Positions 9,442 to 18,343 of a stretch of DNA of 64,000 nucleotides are shown piece by piece. The position numbers and the translations under genes were made by a program. The stretch is taken from contig NZ_JASHIC010000016.1 in the NCBI RefSeq assembly GCF_030056705.1, positions 62,001-126,000 on the forward strand, read 5' to 3'. This DNA is from Flectobacillus longus. GTDB lineage: Bacteria > Bacteroidota > Bacteroidia > Cytophagales > Spirosomataceae. The notes below the pieces were generated by a model. That model worked only from the letters and a program-made list of their open reading frames with translations, was not told where the DNA came from and ran no database searches. Position 1 is the first letter of the stretch. Each line of letters opens with the position of its first letter.

Positions 9442-10248
9442 ATGGAAACACTTCTGTTCAGCATACAAAACCATATTGCCCAAATCACCATCAATAGACC
9501 CCACAAGGCTAATGCGTTAGATACTAAATCGTGGGAGGAATTAGAGTTGATTTTTGAGCAAATCAATGACGATGATACCATCCGTGTAGTGATTGTTTCG
9601 GGAGGAGATAGTAAACATTTCTGTGCGGGAATTGATTTGTCATTATTGATGTCAATCACACAAAATACCATATCTTGCGAGGGTAAAAGAAGAGAAAAGC
9701 TTCGTAAACAAATACTCGACCTACAAACACCTATCAATGCCATCGAAAATTGTACAAAACCTGTTTTGGTGGCTATTCATGGCGGGTGTATTGGCGCAGG
9801 TGTAGACTTGATTTGTGCGGCAGATATGCGCTATTGTACCAATGACGCTTATTTTATGATAAAAGAAATTGACATGGGTATGGTAGCTGATCTTGGTACT
9901 TTACAGCGTTTACCCAAACTCATAAATCCTAGTATAGCTAGGGAGCTAGCTTTTACTGGCAGGGCGGTTTCGGGTATAGAAGCTCAACAAATAGGGCTCG
10001 TTAATAAAGCATTCGAGTCGAGAGAAGAACTTGATAAATATGTATGGGAAATTGCCACACAAATTGCTTCCAAATCGCCTGTAGCTATTAGAGGAACTAA
10101 ACATATTCTGAACTACAGTTTGGAGCATTCGACCAAAAACAGCCTTGAATATATGGCTACTTGGAACGCAGCGATGCTATTGTCCAATGACTTGCAAGAG
10201 GCATTTTTGGCGCAAACTCAAAAACGTAGCGCAAAATTTGAAGATTAA
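9442..10248 (+). CDS. Crotonase family, delta3,5-delta2,4-dienoyl-CoA isomerase-like
   Basis: This crotonase-fold enzyme of fatty-acyl-CoA metabolism has 268 residues. The oxyanion-hole motifs HFCAGIDL (about 59-66) and HGGCIGAGVDL (113-123) are present. The segment FMIKEIDMGMVADLGTLQRL closely resembles the dienoyl-CoA isomerase (ECH1) signature. The three acidic residues used by that enzyme correspond to Asp122, Glu142 and Asp150, with the expected spacing of 20 and 8. The reaction would be double-bond rearrangement during beta-oxidation of unsaturated fatty acids. A plain enoyl-CoA hydratase is the alternative, but the acidic set favours the isomerase. It is a single gene, not in a fatty-acid operon. 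Confidence 0.85.
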   Translation: METLLFSIQNHIAQITINRPHKANALDTKSWEELELIFEQINDDDTIRVVIVSGGDSKHFCAGIDLSLLMSITQNTISCEGKRREKLRKQILDLQTPINAIENCTKPVLVAIHGGCIGAGVDLICAADMRYCTNDAYFMIKEIDMGMVADLGTLQRLPKLINPSIARELAFTGRAVSGIEAQQIGLVNKAFESREELDKYVWEIATQIASKSPVAIRGTKHILNYSLEHSTKNSLEYMATWNAAMLLSNDLQEAFLAQTQKRSAKFED

Positions 10249-10257
10249 ATTTACCGA

Positions 10258-10284
10258 TTGATAATATTATAGATTGTATTTTTG
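10258..10284 (+). promoter_or_regulatory. Candidate promoter for recN
   Basis: TTG (10258-10260), 16 bases and TATTTTTG (10277-10284) fit the Bacteroidota TTTG/TAnnTTTG form. It lies about 140 bases before recN and directly after the isomerase stop. Confidence 0.4.
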
Positions 10285-10423
10285 TAAAAATGTCGTCGTA
10301 GCTTACGGTTATTAGCCAAGAGCTTAGAGGTTTGCTTAAGATTTTGACCAAACCTTATATACTTAATCAAGATACATCATCTTTGGACGGGTAGTTTTAC
10401 CTTTCTGGATTCTTCATAATGCG

Positions 10424-12088
10424 ATGCTTACTCATTTAAAGATAAAAAACTATGCGCTGATTGAGCGCCTGGAGTTGACTCCAAATCCCGCCTTAAACAT
10501 CATCACGGGTGAGACAGGTGCGGGTAAGTCTATTATGTTGGGAGCTATTGGCTTGTTGTTAGGGAATCGTGCCGATACCAAGACCCTCTATAATCCAGAA
10601 GATAAATGTGTGATTGAAGGTGAGTTCAACCTTTCTGGCTTTATTATCAAAAACCTTTTTGATGAAGAAGAACTCGATTATGAGGATCATTGCATTATTC
10701 GTCGAGAAATATCGCCTCAGGGCAAAACTCGTGCTTTTATTAATGACACTCCTGTAAATCTTGAAACGCTCCGTCGAATTGCTTCCCAATTGATGGATGT
10801 GCATTCTCAACATGATAATTTGTTGTTGGGTGCTACCGAATATCAACTTCAAATAGTTGATACTTTTGCTCAAAATGATACCCTTCTCGAAAAATACAAA
10901 CTTGATTTTAGTAATTATCAAAAAGCCTACAAAGCTTATGATGAATTAGTTAGTGATGCTAAAAACAGTAAAAAGGAATTTGATTACAATTCTTTTTTAC
11001 TAGAAGAACTTCAAAAAGCTAAACTAAAAGGCCATGAATTGGAGGGACTCGAAGCTGAACTCAATAAGCTCGAAAATGCAGAAGATGTAAAGTCCAAACT
11101 TCAACAATCTGTTGAGATACTGAATGGTACTGAGCAATCTATCATTTCTTTATTCGGAACCACTTTAGCCAACCTCAACGCTATTAGTCAATATGGTGAG
11201 CATTTCAGACAATTGCGAGAAAGACTTAATTCTTGTTTGATTGAAATAAAAGATATTACCAATGAAATAGAAGGAGAATCGGAACAAGTAGAAATTGATA
11301 ACGAAAAAATTACCGCACTACAAGTTAGGGTAGATACAATCTATCACTTGTTACAAAAGCATCAAGTAAAAAAAGATACAGATTTACTGAAAATTCAGGC
11401 CGATTTAGAAGTCAAAGTTGGTAAGGTTTTGAATCTCGACGAAAATCTAGCCGAAGCAAAAGCCAAGGTTGAAAAGGCAGAGAAGGCTTTGCAAAAAAGT
11501 GCAGAAGCCCTTTCGAAGTCTCGACTAAATGTCTTGAGCACGATTGAAGCTCAAATTACAAGCCTTTTGATAGACTTAGGAATGCCAAACGCTGCTCTAA
11601 AAGTTGAGAATGAATTTATCAAGCCATCTCCTACGGGAATCAATGTGGTAAATTTGTTATTCTCTGCCAACAAAGGCATTAAGCCACAGCCTCTCAAAAA
11701 TGTAGCCTCTGGTGGTGAATTTAGTCGTTTGATGCTGGCAATCAAATATATTTTGGCCAATAAACGTGCTTTACCAACGATCGTTTTCGATGAAATTGAT
11801 ACAGGTATTTCGGGTGAAGTGTCTATCAAAGTAGGGAATATGATGCGTGAGATGAGTAAAAGTCATCAAATTATCGCTATTACACACTTACATCAGATTG
11901 CAGCTCAAGGGGCAGTACATTATTTTGTGTACAAAGACCATTCGTCAGAAAGAACCGTTTCTCGAATTAAGGAGTTATCTAAAGACGAACGTATTATGGA
12001 AATTGCTCAAATGATTGGTGGACAGAATCCCTCAATAGCAATTTTGAATAATGCCCGTGAAATTCTTGAAAAACACCTTCAAGAATAA
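10424..12088 (+). CDS. recN: DNA repair protein RecN
   Basis: RecN is an SMC-like ATPase that acts at double-strand breaks in recombinational repair. The Walker A motif GETGAGKS is at residues 29-36. The long middle region (about 155-380) is coiled coil with many Glu, Lys and Leu residues. The C-terminal half of the ATPase follows, with the signature ASGGEFSRLMLAIKYILA and Walker B IVFDEIDTGISG. The 554 residues are the normal length. The N-terminal HLKIKNYALIERLEL is typical RecN. Nothing is missing. Confidence 0.98.
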   Translation: MLTHLKIKNYALIERLELTPNPALNIITGETGAGKSIMLGAIGLLLGNRADTKTLYNPEDKCVIEGEFNLSGFIIKNLFDEEELDYEDHCIIRREISPQGKTRAFINDTPVNLETLRRIASQLMDVHSQHDNLLLGATEYQLQIVDTFAQNDTLLEKYKLDFSNYQKAYKAYDELVSDAKNSKKEFDYNSFLLEELQKAKLKGHELEGLEAELNKLENAEDVKSKLQQSVEILNGTEQSIISLFGTTLANLNAISQYGEHFRQLRERLNSCLIEIKDITNEIEGESEQVEIDNEKITALQVRVDTIYHLLQKHQVKKDTDLLKIQADLEVKVGKVLNLDENLAEAKAKVEKAEKALQKSAEALSKSRLNVLSTIEAQITSLLIDLGMPNAALKVENEFIKPSPTGINVVNLLFSANKGIKPQPLKNVASGGEFSRLMLAIKYILANKRALPTIVFDEIDTGISGEVSIKVGNMMREMSKSHQIIAITHLHQIAAQGAVHYFVYKDHSSERTVSRIKELSKDERIMEIAQMIGGQNPSIAILNNAREILEKHLQE

Positions 12089-12196
12089 TAACTGACCATT
12101 GTCATTTTATCAGGGACAAACATCCGCTTTTTTTGTTGTTTGATTCCATCAAATCACACAGTACCCTTTGCTAGTTCACAGAATGCTATATTTTAA

Positions 12197-12601
12197 ATGC
12201 TTATGAAAAAGATTATTATTCCTGTGTTGTTCCTTTTTTTATCAAGCTCTTGTCAAAAAGCACAACAAGAAGACCAACAAAAAAAACTCATCGATGAGGT
12301 GATTGCGGTACATGATGAAGTAATGCCAAAGATGGATGAAATCATGACCCTTAAAAGCCAACTGGATAGTGTTGCCAAAGTTTCTAAGGACTCAGTAAAA
12401 GCACGAGACTTGTTTATTCAGCTTGATTCAGCAGATATTAAAATGTCTAACTGGATGGCCGAATACAACCCCGAATCTGTAAAAGGCAAAGGCAATGATG
12501 AGGTTATTAAATACCTTGAAAACGAGAAGAAAAGAATCAATGATGTAAAAGATATTACCAATACAAGTATTACTAACGCCAAACAATTTTTAAGTAAATA
12601 A
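12197..12601 (+). CDS. Small putative lipoprotein, helical
   Basis: The product is 134 residues with a signal sequence and lipobox ending at Cys19 (FLSSSCQ). The mature part is charged and predicted helical (EVMPKMDEIMTLKSQLDSVA). No family was recognised beyond a similarity in style to Bacteroidota 'viral A-type inclusion' small lipoproteins. A second start at 12203 is also possible. Its stop codon TAA shares its last base with the ATG of the SCO gene, so the two are translationally coupled. A role linked to cytochrome oxidase or periplasmic redox assembly is inferred from that coupling only. Confidence 0.8.
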   Translation: MLMKKIIIPVLFLFLSSSCQKAQQEDQQKKLIDEVIAVHDEVMPKMDEIMTLKSQLDSVAKVSKDSVKARDLFIQLDSADIKMSNWMAEYNPESVKGKGNDEVIKYLENEKKRINDVKDITNTSITNAKQFLSK

Positions 12602-13260
12602 TGCGACTATTTTCATTAACCCAAAAAGCTTTAATGGTAGGCATAGCATTATTGGCTTGGTCATGTTCTGATGGCTCAAAAAAACTCCCCTATCTTGGTC
12701 AAAAAAGCGTAGAAATCAGAGTAGAAAACGGTAAAAGCATCACCGATTCGGTTTATCATACGATTCCTGACTTTAGCTTTATCAATCAAGATTCTGTAGT
12801 TTTTACGCAGAAAGATGTTGAAGGCAAAATTTATGTGGCTGACTTTTTCTTTACGACTTGTCCTACGATTTGTCCTAAAATGAAAACTCAAATGTTGAGA
12901 GTTTTTGAAAAATATAAAGACAATCCACATTTCATGATTTTGTCACACACCATCGACCCTCGTCACGACACGCCGAGTGTATTGAAAGAATTTGGACAAA
13001 ACTTAGGGCTTGATTCTAAAAAATGGCAAATGGTGACAGGCGACAAGATGAAAATCTATGAACTTGGTCAAAAAAGCTATATGGTTACCGCTACCGACGA
13101 CCCCACTCAGCCAGGTGGAATTGTGCACAGTGGAGCCTTTATTTTGGTAGACAAAGACCGCCACATCAGAGGTATCTACGACGGAACTGTTCCTGAAAAA
13201 GTTGATAATTTAATAAAAGATATTGAAGTGCTTTTAGCTGAGCAATATCCACAAAAATAG
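12601..13260 (+). CDS. SCO1/SenC family copper/thiol lipoprotein
   Basis: SCO proteins deliver copper to, or reduce, the CuA site of cytochrome c oxidase. The protein has a lipobox with Cys22 (LLAWSC), a thioredoxin-like domain (about residues 55-215), the metal-binding CPTICPK motif (CxxxC) and the conserved histidine in GGIVHSGAF. The 219 residues are the family norm. The start overlaps the stop of the preceding lipoprotein gene by one base, and a cytochrome c gene follows 168 bases on, consistent with an electron-transport role. Confidence 0.95.
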   Translation: MRLFSLTQKALMVGIALLAWSCSDGSKKLPYLGQKSVEIRVENGKSITDSVYHTIPDFSFINQDSVVFTQKDVEGKIYVADFFFTTCPTICPKMKTQMLRVFEKYKDNPHFMILSHTIDPRHDTPSVLKEFGQNLGLDSKKWQMVTGDKMKIYELGQKSYMVTATDDPTQPGGIVHSGAFILVDKDRHIRGIYDGTVPEKVDNLIKDIEVLLAEQYPQK

Positions 13261-13277
13261 TGTTGAAATAAGTTAAT

Positions 13278-13417
13278 GGGCAAAATTAGATTAATTTTAC
13301 CCGCAATAGGCATTAAGCTATATGCCGTAAGCTAAAAGTATAAAAGTATTTTTTAAGAAATTATTGATACATTTTTGCCTAATGCTTACGGCTTATTGCC
13401 TAAAGCATATTAATATA
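13278..13417. repeat. Dispersed palindromic repeat, family 2 (copy a)
   Basis: The segment has imperfect inverted arms, for example ATGCCGTAAGC near 13321 against GCTTACGGC near 13384. About 100 bases (13317-13417) align closely with 41631-41725: both share GCTATATGCC, TTTTTGCCTAAT, CTACGG or TTACGG, and TATTAATA. The left part (ATTTTACCCGCAATAGGC) matches 23831-23848. It lies between the SCO and cytochrome c genes. Confidence 0.75.
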
Positions 13418-13428
13418 GGTATATTCTT

Positions 13429-13842
13429 ATGAAAAAATTCTTATTCGGTTTGTTTGTTACGACCTTGATGATGGCCTGCCAAAGTCAAGAAGAACTCAAG
13501 CTCAAACAATATTATATCGACGGACAAGCATTGTACAAAACACATTGCGAAAACTGTCATCAAGTAGATGGGAAAGGATTAGCCGGGCTATACCCTCCTA
13601 TTAATGGTTCTGATTTCTTGAAAAAGAATAAAAATCGTATTATTTGTGGTATCAGAAATGGGTTGAGCGATACCATTGTCGTAAACGGAAAAACCTATCA
13701 TCAGCCAATGCCCGCAAATAAACAATTACAGGGTATAGATGTAGCCGAAATCACAACCTATATCTATAATGAATGGGGTGGCGAAACGACTATTACCGAT
13801 GTCAAATCAGTCAAGAAGGTATTAGATACCTGCGATAAATAA
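13429..13842 (+). CDS. Class I cytochrome c lipoprotein
   Basis: This is a single-haem c-type cytochrome, probably anchored at the inner membrane or inside the outer membrane. It has a lipobox at Cys17 (LMMACQS), haem attachment at CENCH (Cys40, Cys43, His44) and a likely distal Met in HQPMPANK (about 105-112). The final helix DVAEITTYIYNEWG is typical of cytochrome c domains. It is 137 residues long. Electron transfer to a terminal oxidase or a periplasmic dehydrogenase is inferred. Confidence 0.95.
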   Translation: MKKFLFGLFVTTLMMACQSQEELKLKQYYIDGQALYKTHCENCHQVDGKGLAGLYPPINGSDFLKKNKNRIICGIRNGLSDTIVVNGKTYHQPMPANKQLQGIDVAEITTYIYNEWGGETTITDVKSVKKVLDTCDK

Positions 13843-13859
13843 GATGTTAGATTTTAATA

Positions 13860-13906
13860 AAAACCTCGGAAGCAGCCTAACTGAAGCTTCCGAGGTTTTT
13901 ATTTTT
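13860..13906 (+). terminator. Intrinsic terminator of the cytochrome c gene
   Basis: CCTCGGAAGC (13864-13873) and GCTTCCGAGG (13886-13895) form a 10-bp stem, preceded by A residues and followed by TTTTTATTTTTT. It lies 20 bases after the stop. Confidence 0.92.
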
Positions 13907-14037
13907 TACAGTGTTAACCATTCTATTTTCCATTCAACAATTTCTGTGTACATCTATCAAATCAATAGTTACTTCCATCTAAAACTTAGCTATTATTGTA
14001 ACCTAAAATCGTATTACACCCAAAACAACTCTCTCAA

Positions 14038-15423
14038 ATGACTAAAAAATTATCCTTATTGCTTATTGCATCAATCATTGTTAGTTCATGCTCAGTAACC
14101 AAAAACTGGAAAAGTGAACAGCTTAATAACGACTACCTAAAAGCTAGTTTTGATGAATTTACTGGAGTTGAAAAACTTAAATTTTCTCAACAACCTCATA
14201 CAATAGTATATCTGAGTTCAACAGTAAATACCTCAAAAGGAAAGATTTTACTTTCATCAAATAATACAATACTGGCAACACCCAATAGAGTCAATCATCA
14301 GAAAATTAGTTTGTCGAAATCTCAAGTAATAAAAATATCAGGAGAGAAAGCGCAAGGTTCTTTTGCATTGCTGTATCCAACTTTAGTAGAAAAGAAGATA
14401 CAAGTAAACTATCATCAAAATATTGAATTATTAGGTCTATGCTATACACTATTAAACCTAAGCGATTTTAATGATATTCCCGACGACCAAACATTCGAGA
14501 TGAATGGGGAGAAAGTCAAGATAAAAGATTTGTATGCCCTTACTACTAAAATTGGCAACGAGTTCAAGCCTTTTCTAACCTCCAAAAACTTAGCAATCAT
14601 CAAAACCTTCTTTGATAAAGATTTTTATCTCCATAATTCCAACTTCTTATTACAACTAGATAATTTCCCTAGTGCAAAAGTGAGTGAAGACAATCCTTTT
14701 TTAAGCCATTATAGCTCAAAAGCTGAAGCCGAAAAATTGATAAATGCCTTCAATGAATTTGCTATTGAAATTAATTTTCAAGATTTTTTGAAAAAATACA
14801 GTCCATACTATCAAAAAATGATTCAAGAAGTGGCGAAAAATATTCCCCAAGAAAGTTTCATTGTTGAGATGGAGCACCTGTACGGGAAAAATGTTCAAAA
14901 CTATCGACTATATCCTAGCCTTACGATTCCTTTTGGACAAGGTTTTGCTGTGGGGAATACTGATACAATAGGAAATATATTCGCTTCTTTTAACAAACCT
15001 AAAGAAGTCAACCAACAATCAGCTCTTGAATTAGGATATGGCAATCCTGTTTCGTTACGAGATATTTGTGTACACGAGTTTGGTCATTCTTTTGTTAATC
15101 CAGCTATTGATAAAGTAGATGAAAGCTTGTTACAGGACAAAGAATCTTTATTTGAACCTATCAGAGAGAAGATGACACAACAAGGTTATAATCAATGGAA
15201 GATATGTCTTTATGAGCACTTCAATAGAGCTAATGAGGTTATCATTGCTAGATTGCTTGGAGATAATACCAAAGCAGATATGATTTATCAAGATAATCTC
15301 AAAAATAAATCATACATCTATCTTCCCCAAATCGTGGAGAAACTTGAATTTTGGTATAACAATGAATTTTTAGACAAAACGTACGAACAAAAAGTAAGCG
15401 ATATTATTGCAGAATTGAAATAA
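14038..15423 (+). CDS. DUF4932-like zincin lipoprotein
   Basis: The protein has 461 residues, with signal sequence and lipobox at Cys18 (IVSSCS). The C-terminal half carries VHEFGHSFVNP, an HExxH zinc-protease motif (His346, Glu347, His350), and a later NEVIIARLLGD segment about 55 residues downstream that may give the third ligand. The HEFGHSFVNP block matches the DUF4932 family of Bacteroidota. The first 200 residues look beta-rich and match nothing I recognise. Proteolysis is inferred from the motif; the substrate is unknown. It stands alone between two terminators. Confidence 0.85.
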   Translation: MTKKLSLLLIASIIVSSCSVTKNWKSEQLNNDYLKASFDEFTGVEKLKFSQQPHTIVYLSSTVNTSKGKILLSSNNTILATPNRVNHQKISLSKSQVIKISGEKAQGSFALLYPTLVEKKIQVNYHQNIELLGLCYTLLNLSDFNDIPDDQTFEMNGEKVKIKDLYALTTKIGNEFKPFLTSKNLAIIKTFFDKDFYLHNSNFLLQLDNFPSAKVSEDNPFLSHYSSKAEAEKLINAFNEFAIEINFQDFLKKYSPYYQKMIQEVAKNIPQESFIVEMEHLYGKNVQNYRLYPSLTIPFGQGFAVGNTDTIGNIFASFNKPKEVNQQSALELGYGNPVSLRDICVHEFGHSFVNPAIDKVDESLLQDKESLFEPIREKMTQQGYNQWKICLYEHFNRANEVIIARLLGDNTKADMIYQDNLKNKSYIYLPQIVEKLEFWYNNEFLDKTYEQKVSDIIAELK

Positions 15424-15428
15424 GAAAG

Positions 15429-15484
15429 CCCCAATAAGCAAAAAGGTCAACACTGATAAGTGCTGACCTTTTTGCTTATTGGGG
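15429..15484. terminator. Bidirectional terminator, 21-bp perfect inverted repeat
   Basis: Bases 15429-15449 and 15464-15484 are perfect complements (21 bp, 14-base loop). The arms contain AAAAAGGTCA and TGACCTTTTT, so a weak T tract lies inside the stem for both directions. It lies between two convergent genes, and the lptC stop codon (15476-15478) is inside the right arm. Confidence 0.85.
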
Positions 15485-16027
15485 TAAGTTTTTTACACTT
15501 AATACTCCTGTAACTCGACGAAGCGTATAATCGGTAAAATCTTGATTTGAATCCATTCCTACACCGTGTAAGACTTGTTCAGGGGTTTTGATATCAACGG
15601 GTTTATCTGTGTAAACTTTCTTTGTATCTGGACTCCAAAACATCTCATCGGTTTGTAAAGTCTCATTTTTGATTTGGTTATTTACCAACACACGCCCCAT
15701 TATGTGATAGAGGTTTTTGGAGCGAATAAATCTTGCCGAATCGCCTCGGAGCGTTGTGGTATTATTTCCTAATTTATCAAAAAAGAAAATCCTTACTTCT
15801 TTAGGATAGACTTTATCTTCATTTTGGAGGGTCAATTGTGTTTCTGTAGACATTTTTACCATAATTCTTGCCGAATCGGTATATGCCATATTGATGCCAT
15901 GCAGCTCCGACAATGGGCCATTGTAAATTCCCTTCTGCACAATTTTCTCCTCTTTTTTACAACTTATCAGCGTCAATGTACAGCACAAAATAACACCTAT
16001 TGCCACTTTATATCTGTCTGTTTTCAT
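15476..16027 (-). CDS. lptC: LPS export periplasmic protein LptC
   Basis: LptC passes lipopolysaccharide from the LptB2FG transporter to LptA. The 183-residue protein starts with a signal or anchor and a possible lipobox Cys23 (LISCKKEE). It then has the LptC pattern of beta strands: ARIMVKMSTETQL, KEVRIFFFDKLGN, TLRGDSARF, HIMGRVLVNN and TLQTDEMFWSPDTKKVYTDK. The last motif is typical of Bacteroidota LptC. It is the last gene of the leftward coaX-OMP-lptC unit. Confidence 0.9.
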   Translation of the reverse strand: MKTDRYKVAIGVILCCTLTLISCKKEEKIVQKGIYNGPLSELHGINMAYTDSARIMVKMSTETQLTLQNEDKVYPKEVRIFFFDKLGNNTTTLRGDSARFIRSKNLYHIMGRVLVNNQIKNETLQTDEMFWSPDTKKVYTDKPVDIKTPEQVLHGVGMDSNQDFTDYTLRRVTGVLSVKNLPQ

Positions 16028-16093
16028 ACCAAAATCGAAATTAGTATTTTGATAATTCTTTAGATTTATAAAGAATTATCTCACTCAATAAGA

Positions 16094-17365
16094 TTAGTCG
16101 ATTTTTGGTTTACGGAACCAAGAGAAGTCACCTAATGAGAAACCAACTACAATTTTTGAATAAACCTCTTCAATACCATTTGTTGCTAAAGTACCTCTTT
16201 TGCCATGTACAAAAGCTACGTTGAGGTATGAAATCGTACGCATTGGGAAAGAAGCTCCAACTGAGAAATTATAGTCTTTAGCACCTGCTGTTCCTGTTAC
16301 GGTATATGGAGATTGTGTATAACTAGCACCTACACGATATACTACGTGATTGAAGTAACCAGAGATAGCTTCAAAATCAGGAATATATTCTGCCCCAAAA
16401 GCAATTGTTGAGGCATCTACTAACTTTTCTGAATTACCTTCAATATTTCTGAAGGCTGTCCACTTTGTCATTGAGTAATCAAGGGATACATTCAACTGAC
16501 CTGGTTTTTCTAAACTAATCCCCAAGCGGTAAGTTGATGGCAAGGTGACATGACCTGTAGTTTGTGTCAATGTATCGGCATTGATTGCTGTAATACCCGA
16601 AGCATCAAAAGTACGAAACTGGCGAAGCGATTTAGCTTTGAGAGTTTGAGAAAAATCAGCAGTAGCAGCAATATTCAGGAAATATTCTTTGCTAATTTTT
16701 GGACGCCATGCTCCACCCAATTTGAATATGAAACCAGAATAGTTAGTACGATCAGCCAACTTGATTTGGTAGTTTTGACCATCGCTATAGTTTTGTGTTG
16801 TAATATCATTATTAATTACACCAAAAGTATAGCTTGTTTCAAGTCCTACATAAACATTTTTGTTCAGCCTAACGCCATTTGACCAAACGGCTTTGTTCAG
16901 ACCACCACTTCCGTTATAAGAAATGGTTGTACTGTCTTTACCCAACAAGTCGAGCTTATTTACAGCAAAAGTAGAATAATCTACGTTGGTAGACGGGCGC
17001 AAACCCAACAACATTGTCCAACGAGAGCTCACTGGCAACGCCAAAGAGATTGGACCAATAGTACCACGAGTAGTATTAGAACGTTTTGAGGAGCTTTGCA
17101 GACCTTTTACTTCCGTATTGACACCCATTTCGAATAGAGTGTAACGATTACGAGCCAATAAGGCAGGGTTTAAGTTGTTGATATATAACCCAGAGGCATT
17201 GGCAACGCCAAGTCCACCCATCATATAGTTTACAGAACCTGCTTCTGTAACAGCCTCGCCGATACCCAAATAAGAATAAGGAGAGTTGGATTGCTGAGCG
17301 CTAGACCACTGTGAGTGGAGTACTAAACCCAGTACCAATAGAGAGACAATTTTTAATTTAGCCAT
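16094..17365 (-). CDS. Outer-membrane beta-barrel protein, function unknown
   Basis: The protein is 423 residues from the ATG at 17365. The signal peptide ends SSAQQ, followed by SNSPYSYLGIGEA and many alternating aromatic strands, with a C-terminal strand ending in a Phe/Trp-rich segment (VGFSLGDFSWFRKP). The pattern resembles FadL/PorV-like barrels often encoded beside lptC and coaX in Bacteroidota. The frame opens further up at 17428, which would overlap coaX by 44 bases. Starting at 17365 removes the overlap and puts the signal peptide at the N-terminus. Ligand and role are not known. Confidence 0.85.
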   Translation of the reverse strand: MAKLKIVSLLVLGLVLHSQWSSAQQSNSPYSYLGIGEAVTEAGSVNYMMGGLGVANASGLYINNLNPALLARNRYTLFEMGVNTEVKGLQSSSKRSNTTRGTIGPISLALPVSSRWTMLLGLRPSTNVDYSTFAVNKLDLLGKDSTTISYNGSGGLNKAVWSNGVRLNKNVYVGLETSYTFGVINNDITTQNYSDGQNYQIKLADRTNYSGFIFKLGGAWRPKISKEYFLNIAATADFSQTLKAKSLRQFRTFDASGITAINADTLTQTTGHVTLPSTYRLGISLEKPGQLNVSLDYSMTKWTAFRNIEGNSEKLVDASTIAFGAEYIPDFEAISGYFNHVVYRVGASYTQSPYTVTGTAGAKDYNFSVGASFPMRTISYLNVAFVHGKRGTLATNGIEEVYSKIVVGFSLGDFSWFRKPKID

Positions 17366-17384
17366 AACAGGCAGGCGTTTACGA

Positions 17385-18137
17385 TTATGTAAGCTTGTCT
17401 GGTGAGCTAGCATTTTTAATTTCGACATTATGTTCTAATATTCTGTTAAGACCAATCAACACTAAAGCTGGTTCTACAAAGTTCGGTGATTTTATGCGGT
17501 TTGCAAAAAATGTAGCGTCTCCCCCGCATAAAATGACGTTAATTTTTGTTAAAAGTGCCTTGTACTGTTCTATAAAACCATCGATTTCTGCAAGAAGTCC
17601 ATTTATTACACCACTTTGCATAGCCTTGGCGGTACTTTTTCCGACTAACTCTGGAAAACCCTCGGGCTCTATTAACGGTAATCTTTGGGTAAAAGTGTGC
17701 ATTGCTTTAAACCGCATTGCCATTCCTGGTGAAATAATACCTCCATGAAAATTAGCTTCAGCATCTACCAAATCATAAGTATTACAAGTCCCTAAATCTA
17801 TAATCATACTATTTTGATTGGGGTATAATACCGTTGCTCCTACAGCAGCGGCTACTCGGTCGGCACCAAGGGTATGGGGCGTTTCATACAGCTTGGTAAT
17901 AGGGATGGGTGTTGTAGGTTGTAATAGGATTAGTTCTGGGTCGTATTTCCCCAAAATAGCCTTTAACTGCTCCTCCGAATAGCTCACTGTTGAAATAACT
18001 ATGTGCTCTGGCTTAATAATATCTACATATTCGAGCAATTCACTGTAACTCAAGCCTTTTTTTAACTCTTGAGGTTTTCCATCGATAAATACCCCCGTTT
18101 TGGCAAAAGTATTTCCTAAATCTATAGCTAAATTCAT
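17385..18137 (-). CDS. coaX: Type III pantothenate kinase
   Basis: CoaX phosphorylates pantothenate, the first step of CoA synthesis. From the ATG at 18137 the protein is 250 residues, the family norm. It has the ASKHA-fold phosphate motif LAIDLGNTFAKTGVF at residues 3-17, HTLGADRVAAAVGA (about 87-100) and MIIDLGTCNTYDLVD (about 112-126). A longer frame reaches 18251, but its first 38 codons are not conserved-looking and would run past the promoter at 18162-18191. It heads the leftward coaX-OMP-lptC unit. Confidence 0.95.
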   Translation of the reverse strand: MNLAIDLGNTFAKTGVFIDGKPQELKKGLSYSELLEYVDIIKPEHIVISTVSYSEEQLKAILGKYDPELILLQPTTPIPITKLYETPHTLGADRVAAAVGATVLYPNQNSMIIDLGTCNTYDLVDAEANFHGGIISPGMAMRFKAMHTFTQRLPLIEPEGFPELVGKSTAKAMQSGVINGLLAEIDGFIEQYKALLTKINVILCGGDATFFANRIKSPNFVEPALVLIGLNRILEHNVEIKNASSPDKLT

Positions 18138-18161
18138 CAGTGTAATATTTCTAAAATAAGA

Positions 18162-18191
18162 CAAAGGTAAGGGTTTGACAAATAGAGACAA
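18162..18191 (-). promoter_or_regulatory. Candidate promoter for coaX
   Basis: On the leftward strand TTG (18189-18191), 19 bases and TACCTTTG (18162-18169) fit the Bacteroidota consensus. The start of transcription would fall near 18155, giving a short leader before the ATG at 18137 and supporting that start. Confidence 0.5.
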
Positions 18192-18343
18192 GGGTAATCG
18201 TTTATGACTAATATTTTCGAGAATCTTAGGACAAGAAATATAACTTGCCATTTATATTTGTCTCAAGAGTTGATTTTAGACAATATTTATATGTTTTTCA
18301 CTCAACTCCCTCATCTAAAACATCTTTATCAAACAAGCACTTT

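Noticed and set aside
13844-14041. 65-codon rightward open frame after the cytochrome c gene
   Set aside because: It runs through the intrinsic terminator at 13860-13906 and has no family resemblance; it is chance coding in AT-rich DNA.
17366-17428. Longer N-terminus for the outer-membrane protein
   Set aside because: It would overlap coaX and push the signal peptide 21 residues inside; the ATG at 17365 is better.
18138-18251. Longer N-terminus for CoaX
   Set aside because: The ASKHA phosphate motif must be near the N-terminus, and the extension crosses the candidate promoter at 18162-18191.
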